The position numbers and the translations under genes are program-made. A DNA stretch of 64,000 nt from Heterodera schachtii (taxonomy: Eukaryota; Nematoda; Chromadorea; Rhabditida; Heteroderidae), in assembly GCA_023374025.1 (NCBI GenBank), contig SIJG01000164.1, positions 124,001-188,000 of the forward strand, given 5' to 3'. The notes beneath the pieces are model-generated. The model was not told where the DNA came from. It did not search any database and was given only the letters and a program-made list of their open reading frames with translations. Every line of letters begins with the position of its first letter. Position 1 is the first letter of the stretch. This document shows, piece by piece, positions 39,132 through 51,400 of this stretch.

Positions 39132-39300
39132 TGGCCTTATGGTTCAATGATCTCCCATAATATTTTCTGCATATTTTTGACTTCCTTCATCATCATCGCC
39201 TTAATTATTTTGACTAATTCTCTTCTTGCCCTCCAAATTTTTGACACATTTTCTTGCCTATAAAACCCATTTAATTAATTGTTTGTTTGTTTTGTCCAAA

Positions 39301-39402
39301 ATGGCGGCGGCGGCGGCACATCAAAGGCAGAAACTGTGCGAGACAATTGAGCGCTGGAACGCCATAATGATGGACATGTTCGCGATCAGTTTGCCTGACG
39401 AG
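39301..39402 (+). CDS. afd-1: Afadin exon 1: N-terminus and start of RA1
   Basis: ATG is the first in-frame methionine and opens with an alanine run, then RQKLCETIERWNA and MFAISLPDE. This matches the afadin N-terminal helix (ERRKLADIIHHWNA type). The donor is GAG|GTGTGG, phase 0. The frame happens to be open upstream but has no earlier ATG. Confidence 0.85.
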
Positions 39403-42400
39403 GTGTGGTTTCTGGGGTTCATATGTGCCACATGCCGTAGGGAGAGTAGAGGGAAATTAAGCCAAAAAAAAAAGAACCTTTTTGCCTTTTGAACTTGCCG
39501 CATTTTTGTGGCAAATTACAAGAGACGCGGAGAAAAAATTGAATTGAAAAGTCTTAATTGAAATTATTTTCACTAATAAAATTTTGGTTTTCAATTCATA
39601 TGTTTTTCTAGCTAAATTATTAAGATTTTATTAAACATTTTTTCATATTTCCAAAAAAAATCTTTAAAAAAGATAAAAAATATTTTTAAAAAGATCAATT
39701 TTTAATAATTTAGAAAGTACTAATTTTTTAGATTTTCGAAAAACCTAAGAATATGAAAAATTAAAAATCTACACTCCATATAATGTTTTTCGTCCCTTTT
39801 TTCATTTCATTAGGGCATGAAGGCGGGGGGATTTATTTCCGAAAAGCATCGCTTTCTCCGATGGCTTCGTCATCGAATTAACTAAAAAATTAACCGTTTA
39901 TTGCTCGCACTCGCAGAACACGGAGTTCCACGGGGTGATCCGCTTTCATCTGCATGAACAACAGCGACAACAGTCGTCCCCTGCTTCGACGACAACAGGT
40001 TCAGCGGCAACAAAATGCATGCGAGTGTCCTGCATGCACACCGTCGCACAAGTGGTGGATGCATTGGTCGCCAAATTCCACGCAGAGGCGGACGCCATGC
40101 ACACGGCGGCAACAACGCCGGCGAGCGCCTCCTACTCGCTGTGGGAAGTGCACGACGACGACGACAATGGCACGGGCGGCGTTAGCGAGCGGCACATGGA
40201 CGCGGACGAGCGACCGCTGTTGGTCCAGCTGGGCTGGTGTTGTTACAACGGCATTGCCTCCGGCGACAAGGAGAAGAGCAACGGCAGCGATCACTGTGTG
40301 CCGACGTCGCCGATGCGTAACGGTCGCTTTGTGCTGCGCCGACGGTCACCGCCGGACGACGACACCGCAGCGGCGAGTGCCGAGTTCACGCGCAGCGTCC
40401 CGCGACGCTTCTCCAAGCGGCGACAAGCATCAACAGTGACACCAACGACGGCACCGCCATTGGGCGGCAGTGTGAAGAGCGTTGGGGAAGGGAAAAAGAG
40501 AGCGCAACTGTTGCAGAATAAAGGTGTGTGTGTTGTGTGTTGGTGATATGTGCTTTTTTAACTTGTTCGAGGTTTTCGGTCCTCGACTCGAGAAATTTCT
40601 CGGGATATTTAGGTCTTTAATCGAGAAATTTTTGGTTTTTTCTGAACACTACTGGTCTAGAATTTCGACTTGATTCTAAATGATTGGAGAAGTTAAACGG
40701 TCCTTTACATGGAATCGGGTGCACTACGTTCCCCCCCCCCCCTCTCGCCATTTTGGTTTCCCCCCGACATACTTAGAAATTTTTCAGAAAAAAACAAAAA
40801 CTAAAAATTTCAAGAAAAAATAAAAAAATTTCCAGCGAGTTACGGATTGAGAGAGGGAGAGAGCTACCCCCGTCCGAATCTTATCTAGCAAAAATCTCAG
40901 AGACCATGAATGGGAAATTTTTTTGAAAAAATATATGTACCAAAAGAAAAAAAATTGTATCCGAAGAGCCAAAAAGGCGATCGATCATGACCAAAATCAA
41001 TATATCTTTGATCAAATCTCATTGGAAAGAGAGTCTGTCATGATTAAATTATACTTAAACTGAAATTATTTTTAGTAATCAACCCTCAAAAACAAAAACA
41101 CCACCTGTACGACTCGGTACCGGCGGCGGCATTGTTGCCACCCGTTTCTCCACTCTGCGGCACATTGGCACCATTTGCACGGACATTGTCCAATCCCGAA
41201 TTGGTGCTGAAACGGCGTCGGGAACAGAAGCTGGACGACCGGTTACGGCACATGAGCAGCGGTCAGTGTAGAGAGTGTGTGTGATAAAGAGAGAGAGTTG
41301 AGAGAAGAAGAGTAATTGAGAGAGAGAGAGAGAGAGAGTAATAGAGATAGAGGAGGGGGAGAGAGTAATAGAGAGAAAGAGAGAGTGAGGAAAGGGGGAG
41401 AGAGAGAGAGAGAGAGTAATAGAGATAGAGGAGGGGGAAGAGTAATAGAGAGAGAGAGAGAGAGAAAAAAAAGAAAAAGAGTGCTTCCAAATCCTAAATC
41501 GGGAAACGGCAAGCCTTTAAAAAAAGCCGGAAATCGGAATTCAATTCGGAATCGGCTTGCACCCTCCCTGCTGACGCCGCTCGTCCCCCCCCCCCCCCCC
41601 CCCCGCCGAGAAATTAAAATAAAAACATTTAAATATAAGAAAATTTCAAGAAAAAAAATTTGAACAATTTCCTAGCGATTTTTTAAATTTTATTATGAAT
41701 TACTAAGTTTTTATAATTTTCTTATAAATTTTTTTTTCTAACAATAAAATTTTTTGAAATACAAATAGTGAGTTTTGGTTTATTTGTGAGTTCAAGTTCT
41801 TTTCGCTGTTTCACTTTTAAATATTCAAAAAAAAAATGCTTTTAAATTTTTTTATACTTTTTCAAAAAATTTTAATGTTAGAAAGGATTTTAAAAATATA
41901 TTAAAATCTTTAACGGATTTGTAAATTCAATAATTAATTATTGTTGTTGGGCACTGATTAATTATTTTTTTTTAAATTTTAATTACCCATTTTTCAAATT
42001 AATTAATTTGTTTGCCCTGCTGAACAGGTGGGAGTTTGAAAATTTACGGAGTCGAACTGTTCCCGCATCGGCCCTATGTGACTCTATTGGTGAACGCCAC
42101 CGACACCGCGGAGCAGGTGGTGCGCGCCACGCTGGACAAGTACGGGCTGGAGGAGGCGGACACGGCCAACTTTGGCCTTGCCGAAGTGCGTTTCCAAATT
42201 TAAATATTTAAATATGGAATTTTATTTCCAAATATAAATAATTAAAAATGTAAATTTATTTAATTTTTTGGGGGATTTTCACTCTTCCAGCCTGTTAATA
42301 TTTTAATAAATATGATTATATATTTTTTAACATTTTTAAATTCAATTTTTATTCGCCCTGGGCCCATTTTCTACCCAAATAAATAATTTTGTAATTCTAA

Positions 42401-45400
42401 TTCCACCCCGTTTTACAAGAAAAAAAAATTATAAAAAAATCTTTAAAAGTTCAAAAAATTTAACTGCGGTTTTTTAGAAAATTTTTTTTTGAAAAACAGT
42501 AATTATAATAAATTTTTGAAAATTCGCTAGAAAAATTTTTCTTTAAGTTTTCTTGTAAATTTATATTTTTTAAATATCGGCGGGGATTTGAACTGCACCA
42601 TTTTTCTATAACAATTTTTAATTGTGGTTTATTTTTATTAAAAAAAAAGGTGTTTCTGCGGGAGTCCGATGCCATGTCGCGCAGCTTCAGCGACTTGCGC
42701 AGCATTGAAAAGCAGCGGGAGCGGTTGCTGAACGTCGCAGAAAGGCCACTCCAACTGTTGGAGCAGCACATGGCCAACACCACCGCCAACACCAACAACA
42801 ACGTGGTCCGGAGAACAAATATAATTTAATTGAATTCAATATCATTATATTTATTCAAAATAATAGTCTCAATAAAAATCATACAAATAAGAAAAAAAAA
42901 TTTATTAGAAAATTTAATTAAAAAATTTTAATTTTTTCAAAAAAAAAACACAAAAAATCGCTACAAAATATTTCCAACCTTTTTTTTCATCACATTGAAG
43001 TTTTCTTATAAATTTCCAAGATTTTTTAAAAAAATTTCTCCCAATTCTGAACACACAATTATAAAATTTTGAAAAAAATCGTTTGAAAATTTTTTCAACA
43101 ATTTTTTTCTTGAAATTGAAATTTCTCATAAATTTCCAAGAATTTTTTAAAAAATTTCTCACCCATCCAAACACACATTTTGTCATTTTAATTAGTTAAT
43201 CACAGTTTTTTGCAAAACAAAATTTAATTGTTTAAATTTTGCTCCGCAGGTGTTCTTTTTGCGGTGTCGCCCTCCGGCAACATTTCAACGCCCACAACTG
43301 ATGCCACCATTGCCACCACCGCATCATCATCATCATCATCAACGGCACAACAGCCGTACAGCAGCAGAAAACGATGTTAACAACATTAGGGATGAGGAGA
43401 TAAAGCATGTTGATCGGGTCGCTTCCATCGGAGCTGCTTCATCTCTCGCAACAGAAGCAGTTGAATTTTGTGAAGCCGAACAGCGGAGCGGAAAAGCTAT
43501 GGCACCGGCACCACAACCATCATCAGCAGCAAAGTCCTCCTCCCCACAGCATTGTTTTCTTGTACTGCTTCCTCTTCTTCTCCTCCATCGTTGCAACAAC
43601 TGCTGTTGTTGCCATGTTGGTGCCGATCAATGCGTTTGCCAGCACGGCCAATTTTGGCGCAGGTCAGTCATTCGGGTGCACTTCATTTCCCCCCCCCCCC
43701 CGAAAAATTTAAAAAAAAATTTTTCAAACCTGGAAACTTTTCATAAAAAAATTCTTAGGAATTTTCTTAGTACGAAAATTTCAAGAAAAAAATTTTTTGA
43801 GAAATTTTTCAGCGATTTTTTAGAAAATTTTTGAAAAACTTAGTAGTTCATTATAAAGTTTCTAAAAAATCGCTGAAAAATTTCTCAAAAATTTTTTTTC
43901 TTGAGATTTTCGTACTAAGAAAATTCCTAAGAATTTTTTTTTTGAAAATTTTCTCGGTTTAAAAATTTTTTTTTAAAATTTTTCGGGGGGGGGGGGAAAC
44001 GACCTGCTCCGCATTCATTCATTGTGTTGTTTTGTGCTTTATCTTCTTCTTTCTTCTTCCCGCAACGCTACCACGGGAGCAGCTCGTCCTCCCCCCCCCC
44101 CCCCCCCCCTCCCTCAACAAGCAGTACAATCTCTGATTTGCTGCTTGTTTTCCAGATATTATTGTTTGTTTTTTTTGGTGAAAGTCGGGAGAAATTTTGA
44201 ATATCGGGAGTCTTTGTTTTTGGCCTCGGGATAAAGCCTAGGTCTCGGCATAGAAACTTTTCCTGAAAGTCAAATTTTCAGTGTTAAGCGAATAATGGTG
44301 GAAACTTTTAAAATTAATTATTAAATAGCAAGAAATAATATTTCTTTTTTCTTGACAGGAGCTGTCGCAATTCAGCCCGGTATCACCGAGATTGGCTCAT
44401 CATCCTCCTGTGCCATTCAGGTAAAAAAAAAATGCCGTGCCGACATACTCGATCCAATTTATTTTTCCGAATATTTATTTACAATATTTCCTGCTCCTCG
44501 AGTTTTTCAACAAAAAAAAAATCAAATTTTTAAAATAAATTAAATCTAAATTATAAAAAAAAATTTTTTGCCATATAATTTCGAGCATCATAAGCGAGCA
44601 TAAAAAAATTTAATACAATACTATTAGTACACGTTTTGTGCCCTCTTTAATATTCTCACTTATCCCTCATTTCTCGCCACGTTCAGTTGCGTGCGCCCAG
44701 TGTTTTGCCACGCCATTGTGCGCTCCGTTATATTCCACCAGTGGCACCACAAAAACAACAAAAATCATCACCAGCAGAACAAGTAGAAGACGAAGCAGTA
44801 CAACACGGACCTGTCGATGGACAACAACAATTGCTTCAGCTTGGATTGGTCAGCATTTCGTTGTTGGACAAAAGTGCACTGGTCGAACTTGACGGCGCCT
44901 CAATCCATGCGGAATGCGCGCTGCAAAACGGGGTCCAACTGCGCATCGGTGGTGTGTACTGCTACAGGTTCTTCAACAGCCAGCACGTGCAGCAGCAACA
45001 GCAGCAGAAGGTGAGGTTTCACCAGCAGGGGTGTTCGGGAGTTTTGAATCGAGAAATTGCTCTGATTTTTTTTTTGATATCTCATTTTTTAATTATTTTT
45101 TAAAATAATTTACTTTCACTTTTTTAAATGAAAAATTCCTTTCTCACTATAGTATCCCTATAGTACAATTGCACTGAACTTTTTTTTTCAAATTCAAAAA
45201 TTTATCTATTTCCTCTTTTTTAAAATGAAAAATTCCTTCTCACAACAGTACCCCCAGAGTACAGTACATGTTCTTTTCAAATTCAAAAATTAATCTATTT
45301 TCTCTTCTTTTTTTAAATGAGAAATTCTTTTCTCACTACAGTACCCTCCGAGTACAGTAAATTGCTCTTTTCAAATTCAAAAATTAATCTTATCTGTCAT

Positions 45401-48400
45401 AAGTTATTGCTCCGACCCCAAAATTGTCTTTAAATTTTCTTTCAAAATTTCCCTCTTACCCCACAAGTACTTATTTCATCAAATGGAAACGTTGTGCATT
45501 AACCCGGATTTTTGATCACCTCGTCAATGCTCTACGATCACTCACAAATGATCAGAGCAGTAGTGTAGCACAGCGGGGTCATAAAAGCATGTTCTTCCCC
45601 CTCCCATTATCTGTCACGGGTATTTTGGAGCAATTAAAAGAGCGGCAGCGTCTCAATTTCTCCCCCGTCTTATCCCAATTTGCATTTCCCCGTCCCCTCC
45701 CCCCCCCCCCGCACCCCGACTGCTTCCCCCGTAAATCTGTCTTCTTTTCCCGTCGTCTCCATTAATTTTGCCGGCTCTCCTCGCCCTCCCCCCCGGGCGC
45801 TGTTTTTTCCGTTTTTTTCCATCACCACCACTATTTTTTGCTTTTTTTGCTCCCTCAATTCACCACAAATTATGCATTCATTCATTCTCCATCTCCACAC
45901 ATTAATATGTTGATCATTTTTGCACTCTCACTCATTAATATTGCACAAAATGGTCTCAAAAATCGCTGCTGCTGCGGCGGCGGTTTGTTGGGACGGACGA
46001 CGCGACGGAGACGGACGGACGGACGACGCCATTAAGGGAGGGCGACGAGGTGGACGATGGACGATGATCACCGCCACCGACGACGGCTGTCAAAATATTA
46101 CCCCCAAATTCCCAGAGCCCCGCCTCCCGCCCCCTTATTTTTTCCTCCTCAATTTTGAGGATGGTTGGTGAAGATGATGGACCCACAAAACATATACACA
46201 CATATTTATGTAGTATAATTTGGTGCGGGGCGATTGACGCGGATTTTGTTGCTGCCGGTGCCCTTTGATCTTTTCGCCCATTAATCGCCGCGCGGCGGCG
46301 TTCATTCGCTGCGCTGTTCAGCTGCGAGGCTCCCCCCCCCCCCCCGATCCCCCTCATTGCCCCCGGGGCCCGGGTGCTCTCCTCACTCCCCCAACCCTCT
46401 CCCACATTTTCTCAAACATTAATGCCCCCCCAGCCCTACCCCCTCATTGTCCCCCCATGTCCCCTGTTTTGTCCCTTCCTCACCACCCCCCCCCCCACTT
46501 CCTCTCTTCCCACATTTTCTCAAACATTAAAGCCACCCCCTCCCCTCACCCCCTTCCCCTACCCCCAATCAAATCGCACTCACTCATTTTGCTCCTCGAT
46601 CAACAACCATTCCAACCAACAAAATGCTCAAATGAATCGCTCAACACACAGTGAGAGTGAAAGGGCGAAGTTGTCCATCCTCAATTCTTATTCATTCATT
46701 CATTCATTGCTGCCTTTGCACTGTCCGATCAAATCAAGCGATTCTTTAAGTGCATATGTGTGCACGCGCACACATAATGTATGGAACAGCTTTCACTGCT
46801 TACATATTGATCAATTTTTGGCACAAATTTTTGTAAAAGTTGGCATTTTGCCAAATCGTGATGCTCCAATTTTCATCCATTCAAATTCAAATTTTTTGCC
46901 AGTTTACAAAATCATATCTTTTGTCCTCTAATCCGGTTTCTGCCGTCAAAATTTCCGAATTTCGCTCCCGAAATCTTTTTTTAAATATCGCATTTACTGT
47001 ACAAAATTATTAAAGACCGTTTCTTTTAAAAATTCCTTATACAAAACATAAGTCTCCCCTCCTCCTCTACATAAATGTTTTTTTTTAATCCGAAAATGCT
47101 GCTTCGCCGTGGACGCGTGACATAAAACTTTTTACTCGGACCGGCGGGGGGGGGGGGGGGGGGGCGATTAGTGGGGATGCTTCTTCAAGTTGGGGGTGGG
47201 AGGGGGCAGTGAAGCGGCTTTTGCTACAAAAATAAGCAGCAATTTTCTTCTTTCCCCCGCGGGGGGGGATGAGTTTGTTTTTCTAAGGTTAAGCACGGGG
47301 GAGGGGGGTGTTGGAATTTTCCCCACACTAATTTTCTCAAATTGCTTGTTTTCTCCCCGATGTTTTCGCGTCCTCCAATTAAATTGAATGAATAAAAATA
47401 ATTGTATGTTGTTTTCCCTCTCCGCTTTATTCCTCTTCATGCTTTTCCTTTTGCAAAACTCGGACTTTAAATTGATGCTTATACATATTATAAAAATCCT
47501 TGTTTTATATTTAAACATAATAAGTAGGGCTGCGATTTTTAGTGATTTAACTAATTTTTTTGCTCAATTGTTTTGAAGAAAGGAGCTCAAAAAACGCATT
47601 TCTGCGTTGAAATTTTTTGATTTGGATCTCACTATCGGTCACTAAGAAATCACTGTTTTGGCGCTTCGTAACTAAAATAGTGAAAATTCACTATTTTGGC
47701 GTTTTGTCACTATTTTTTCACTATTTTGACATTTTTTGGTAATTTTGTTAACAAAAATGCAATAAAAACCGAAAAATACACCCCTAAGAATTGATCAAAA
47801 ATTTTTAAAAAATACATCATTAAAAATTGGAAAATTTTCTCAAAAATTCATCCTCTAAATTTTTTTTTTCTTGACAAAAATTTTAATTTAAAGATTTAAG
47901 AGATTTTTCGTCACTAAAAGTCGCAGCCCTAATAATAAGTCATTGCGCCCAGTGAGACTCGAACCCATGGCACTTTCATACCATGAAATATAATGCCGAG
48001 ATAAAAATATGCCAATTATTTAAAAATAATGAAAACAATTATTTTTTTAATTGAATTCATATTGGCCGATAGTTTTTGTCCTTCGCTATCCTTTTTCCTT
48101 TCCTTGTACCTATGTTCAAATTCCCGTCATGTAATTTTTTTTACATTTTATGCAAATCGAATAGCCAAGAAATCGTTTTCCACTGCGCCTAAAATTCTTT
48201 TCCCTTTTTTCAAATTTTATGTAAATCGACCCTTTTTTTTTGCTTTTCAAACCGTTTTTTGCGGAGCGCTTCACAAAAAAAACTTTTTGAGGAACCAGAG
48301 GGTCCGGCACCGCCGGGAAAAATTTTGAAAATTTTAGTGTGATTATTTCACTAAAAAAGCGGCGATTTTGAGCCAATTTCTGAGAAAAATTAGACTTTTT

Positions 48401-51400
48401 TGTTGACAACATCTAGGAAATTTTTATGTAATTTGTTAAGCAATTTTTTATAAATTTATGAAATCTTATTTGGTTAAACCACTTATGAATTAAAGAAAAT
48501 TTAATCCAATCAAAAAAAACCTAAGTCCCGTTTTCGTAAAAAAGTAAACGAAATGTTATTCAATTTCGTGAATTTTTTTTTTTTTTTTTTGAAATTTGAT
48601 CTAAATGGATGAGCGAAAATTTATCTCTTCAATATTTCATTAATTTGAAAATGTTTTTAAATTATTTAAAAAAATTTTTGCCCTTACGAAGACGCATCTC
48701 TAATTTCAAATTTCCATCACTAAATAATTCTACATATACTCCGCTTTTAACCCGTTTCTTCAAAAATTCTATTCCCAGCATTTTGAATCACCGTGTTCTA
48801 TTCGTTTTGGCACAAATGCTTGCTGAATTTTGTTTTTCAAAAATTTTAATTCAAAATTGAAAACTATGAATAATGATCGATCACACACACATCGATTCTT
48901 TTTTCTTGTTGTTCTTCATCTTCACACACATTGTCATACACTCTAACCTTTTGTGTATGTGTACAGTGTGTACACATATCCATCTCCATCCCGATCATCA
49001 CCATCATCATCATCGTTTCGTCGTCCTCGTCTTTTTATTGTATTTGTGTGCATGCACATCTCTTCTCTTCCTTTTCCCCTCCCCATTCCTCAAAACAACA
49101 ATTTCCCTCCCCCCCCCCCATTTTTATGATTCAACCATAAACGGAGGTGGGCATGGGCAAGGGGAGGGGGAAGGGTTGGAGACGGACGGACGACGAAAAT
49201 CGGTGGACGGACGGACCCTCGCCTCCCACTCCCACTTTTCCGTCCCGTTCAGCTGCTGCAAAGCAAAACTGCAACATCATCATCATCATCATCAGCAATG
49301 CATGAGAAAATATATTTAATTTAGTAACTAACTAAACTTTGGCTCGTCGCGTTGAATTTCCCTCGAAATTCGATTAAAAAAAAATTGTTGTGACGACAAC
49401 GCCAATTTTGATCATGATCATCCATCAATTTGAGTATTGAAATGTGAAGAAGGACACTGATTGCCGCCCTCCCCCCTCCCCTCCTAAGTGTCGTCAGGGG
49501 CACAAATCTCCCAGCGGGGTGCCACGGCACGCGCAGCACAACCCAGAATCAAATATCCAATCCCATTCTCCCCTCCCCCCGCCTTCCTCATCGGTTTCGC
49601 ATTGAAATGCAAACAAACCATATTTTCTCTCTTAGAATTTTCACATCCTATTAAAGATGGTTTAGGCACATAGGCTCAGAGCATTGATCATGAATTCCGA
49701 TCAGTGGAATAATTAGCAATTTATAGGCGGAGTGCCCGATTCGACTTTTTTTTCGGCTTATCGCGATCAATGTATGGTCTATGCCCTAGCATCCTGACCA
49801 CGAACTTCGGTTTTTCACTGTCCATTGTTAGACCTTTCCAGGCCTGTAATCCCGAAAATTTTTTTGGGTGGGAAAACGCGAAAACTTCGCTCTTCGATCT
49901 CTAAAATTTGAATTTTTTTCCAAATGTAAGTTTTCAAAATTATACGCTGCTTTCCATTTTTTGTGATCAAAGATTTCCCCCCTTTCCTTGAATTACAATA
50001 ATTTTTTAAAAATGACCAAATTAATTTACCATCGCGCATAATTTTTGGCGACTAAAGTTCATTTATTACTAATTTTCAACGAAACAAAGCTGCTGTTCAT
50101 CAATTTTTTGTGGGCCGAAGCAACCAACCAAATTTGATTCCAGTTTGTGAAATTGTTCACTAACTAATTTTAAATTAAATTAAATTTCGAAAAACTAATT
50201 ACCCATTCACACATTGCCCAATTAGCGGCGAGTTGTTTTTTGCAACGACACTCAAAAATTTCACTTTTCTTTTCTCACTAATGAGAGGGCCACTGCTGTG
50301 ATTTTATTAATTTTTTATGCTGCAAAAATGCGCGCAAAATTTCATTTTCCCTTTTCTCATTTATTCGCGTTCCCCTCATTTCTCATCAATGTTTCAGCGA
50401 TATTTTGTCCACTAATTAATGTTGCACCAGCCCATAACGGTTGGAAATTGAATAATTAGGCGACTAATGAGAGGGGGAGGGGACATTTTGTGAGAAAATT
50501 TTTTGGTTGTTGTTTTCTCCGTCTTTCTCTTAAAAGGCGTGCCTTTCACATCCATCGTCCACACTTTGAAGATGGAAAACTGTTTCATTTTTTCCGATTT
50601 TTAATAATATTTTGTATAGACAAATGCGCCACACAATAGCCATTTATTTTCAGCGAAAATTTGTTTTCTAATTGCATTAATGATGCGTTCGTTGATCCGA
50701 GACTCTCGAACATTTTAATCCCCTTTTCTCAAAATGATGCATTTCGCGAACATTTGCTCTTGGAAACAATAAAATATAAAACTATTAAATTTGTGGCGAA
50801 AAATTAAACAATTTAAAGAAATCAGTGGAATTTTTGAAGGAATTGAAAAATATATATTTTTTTTCCTTTGTCCTTGGATTTCGCCAATTTTTCCATTATG
50901 TCCTTGAAATCACTTAATCAGTCCTGTGAAATCAAACTTATAACGCCATAGCATTTTGTATGATTAATTTTAAAATATTTGGAATTATGTATGATTTAAT
51001 TTTTAAAAATTCCAAAAATTTCAATTATTTTCCCCATTTCCATCATTATTTCTTAGTGGGGAAAAAGCATTATTTTCCTCACTAGCAACATTTGTATAAT
51101 AAATACCAAACACATATACACAAACATTCACTCATAATCTTATCGCTTATCAGTGAAAAAAATATTTAATCGCCCAATTTTTTTTGTAGGATTATTTCCC
51201 ATCACCGCCGTCGCCGCTGCCCCCGGGGGAAGAACCATTCGTCAATAATTGCAATTCGCCGACGACCACCGCCATCGAAACCGACGCCGCCGCCGCTTCA
51301 ACTGCTGCTGTTGTTGTACATTTTGATGATCCGCAACATCAATATCATCAACAACAACAACTGCTACAGTCCAAAGCTGCGCTAATTGTTCAGAACATGT

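Larger units (their letters stand above)
45396..51189. other. Rest of afadin intron 8 (about 6.2 kb in total)
   Basis: This is the longest intron recognised. GC-rich blocks (45,580-46,650 and 48,960-49,310) contain GACGGACGGAC words, C/G runs and CAT repeats. They could be alternative promoters but show no convincing exon. An AT-rich stretch holds a hAT-like element (47,525-47,931). A run of 19 G lies at 47,146-47,164. A reverse-orientation copy of the GGCGGCGCC island repeat lies near 48,300. 49,670-51,180 shows nothing recognisable. Confidence 0.5.

Noticed and set aside
45956..46405. 149-codon minus-strand frame in afadin intron 8
   Set aside because: Gly/Ser/Arg-rich translation of C-rich DNA; no recognisable motif or splice context.
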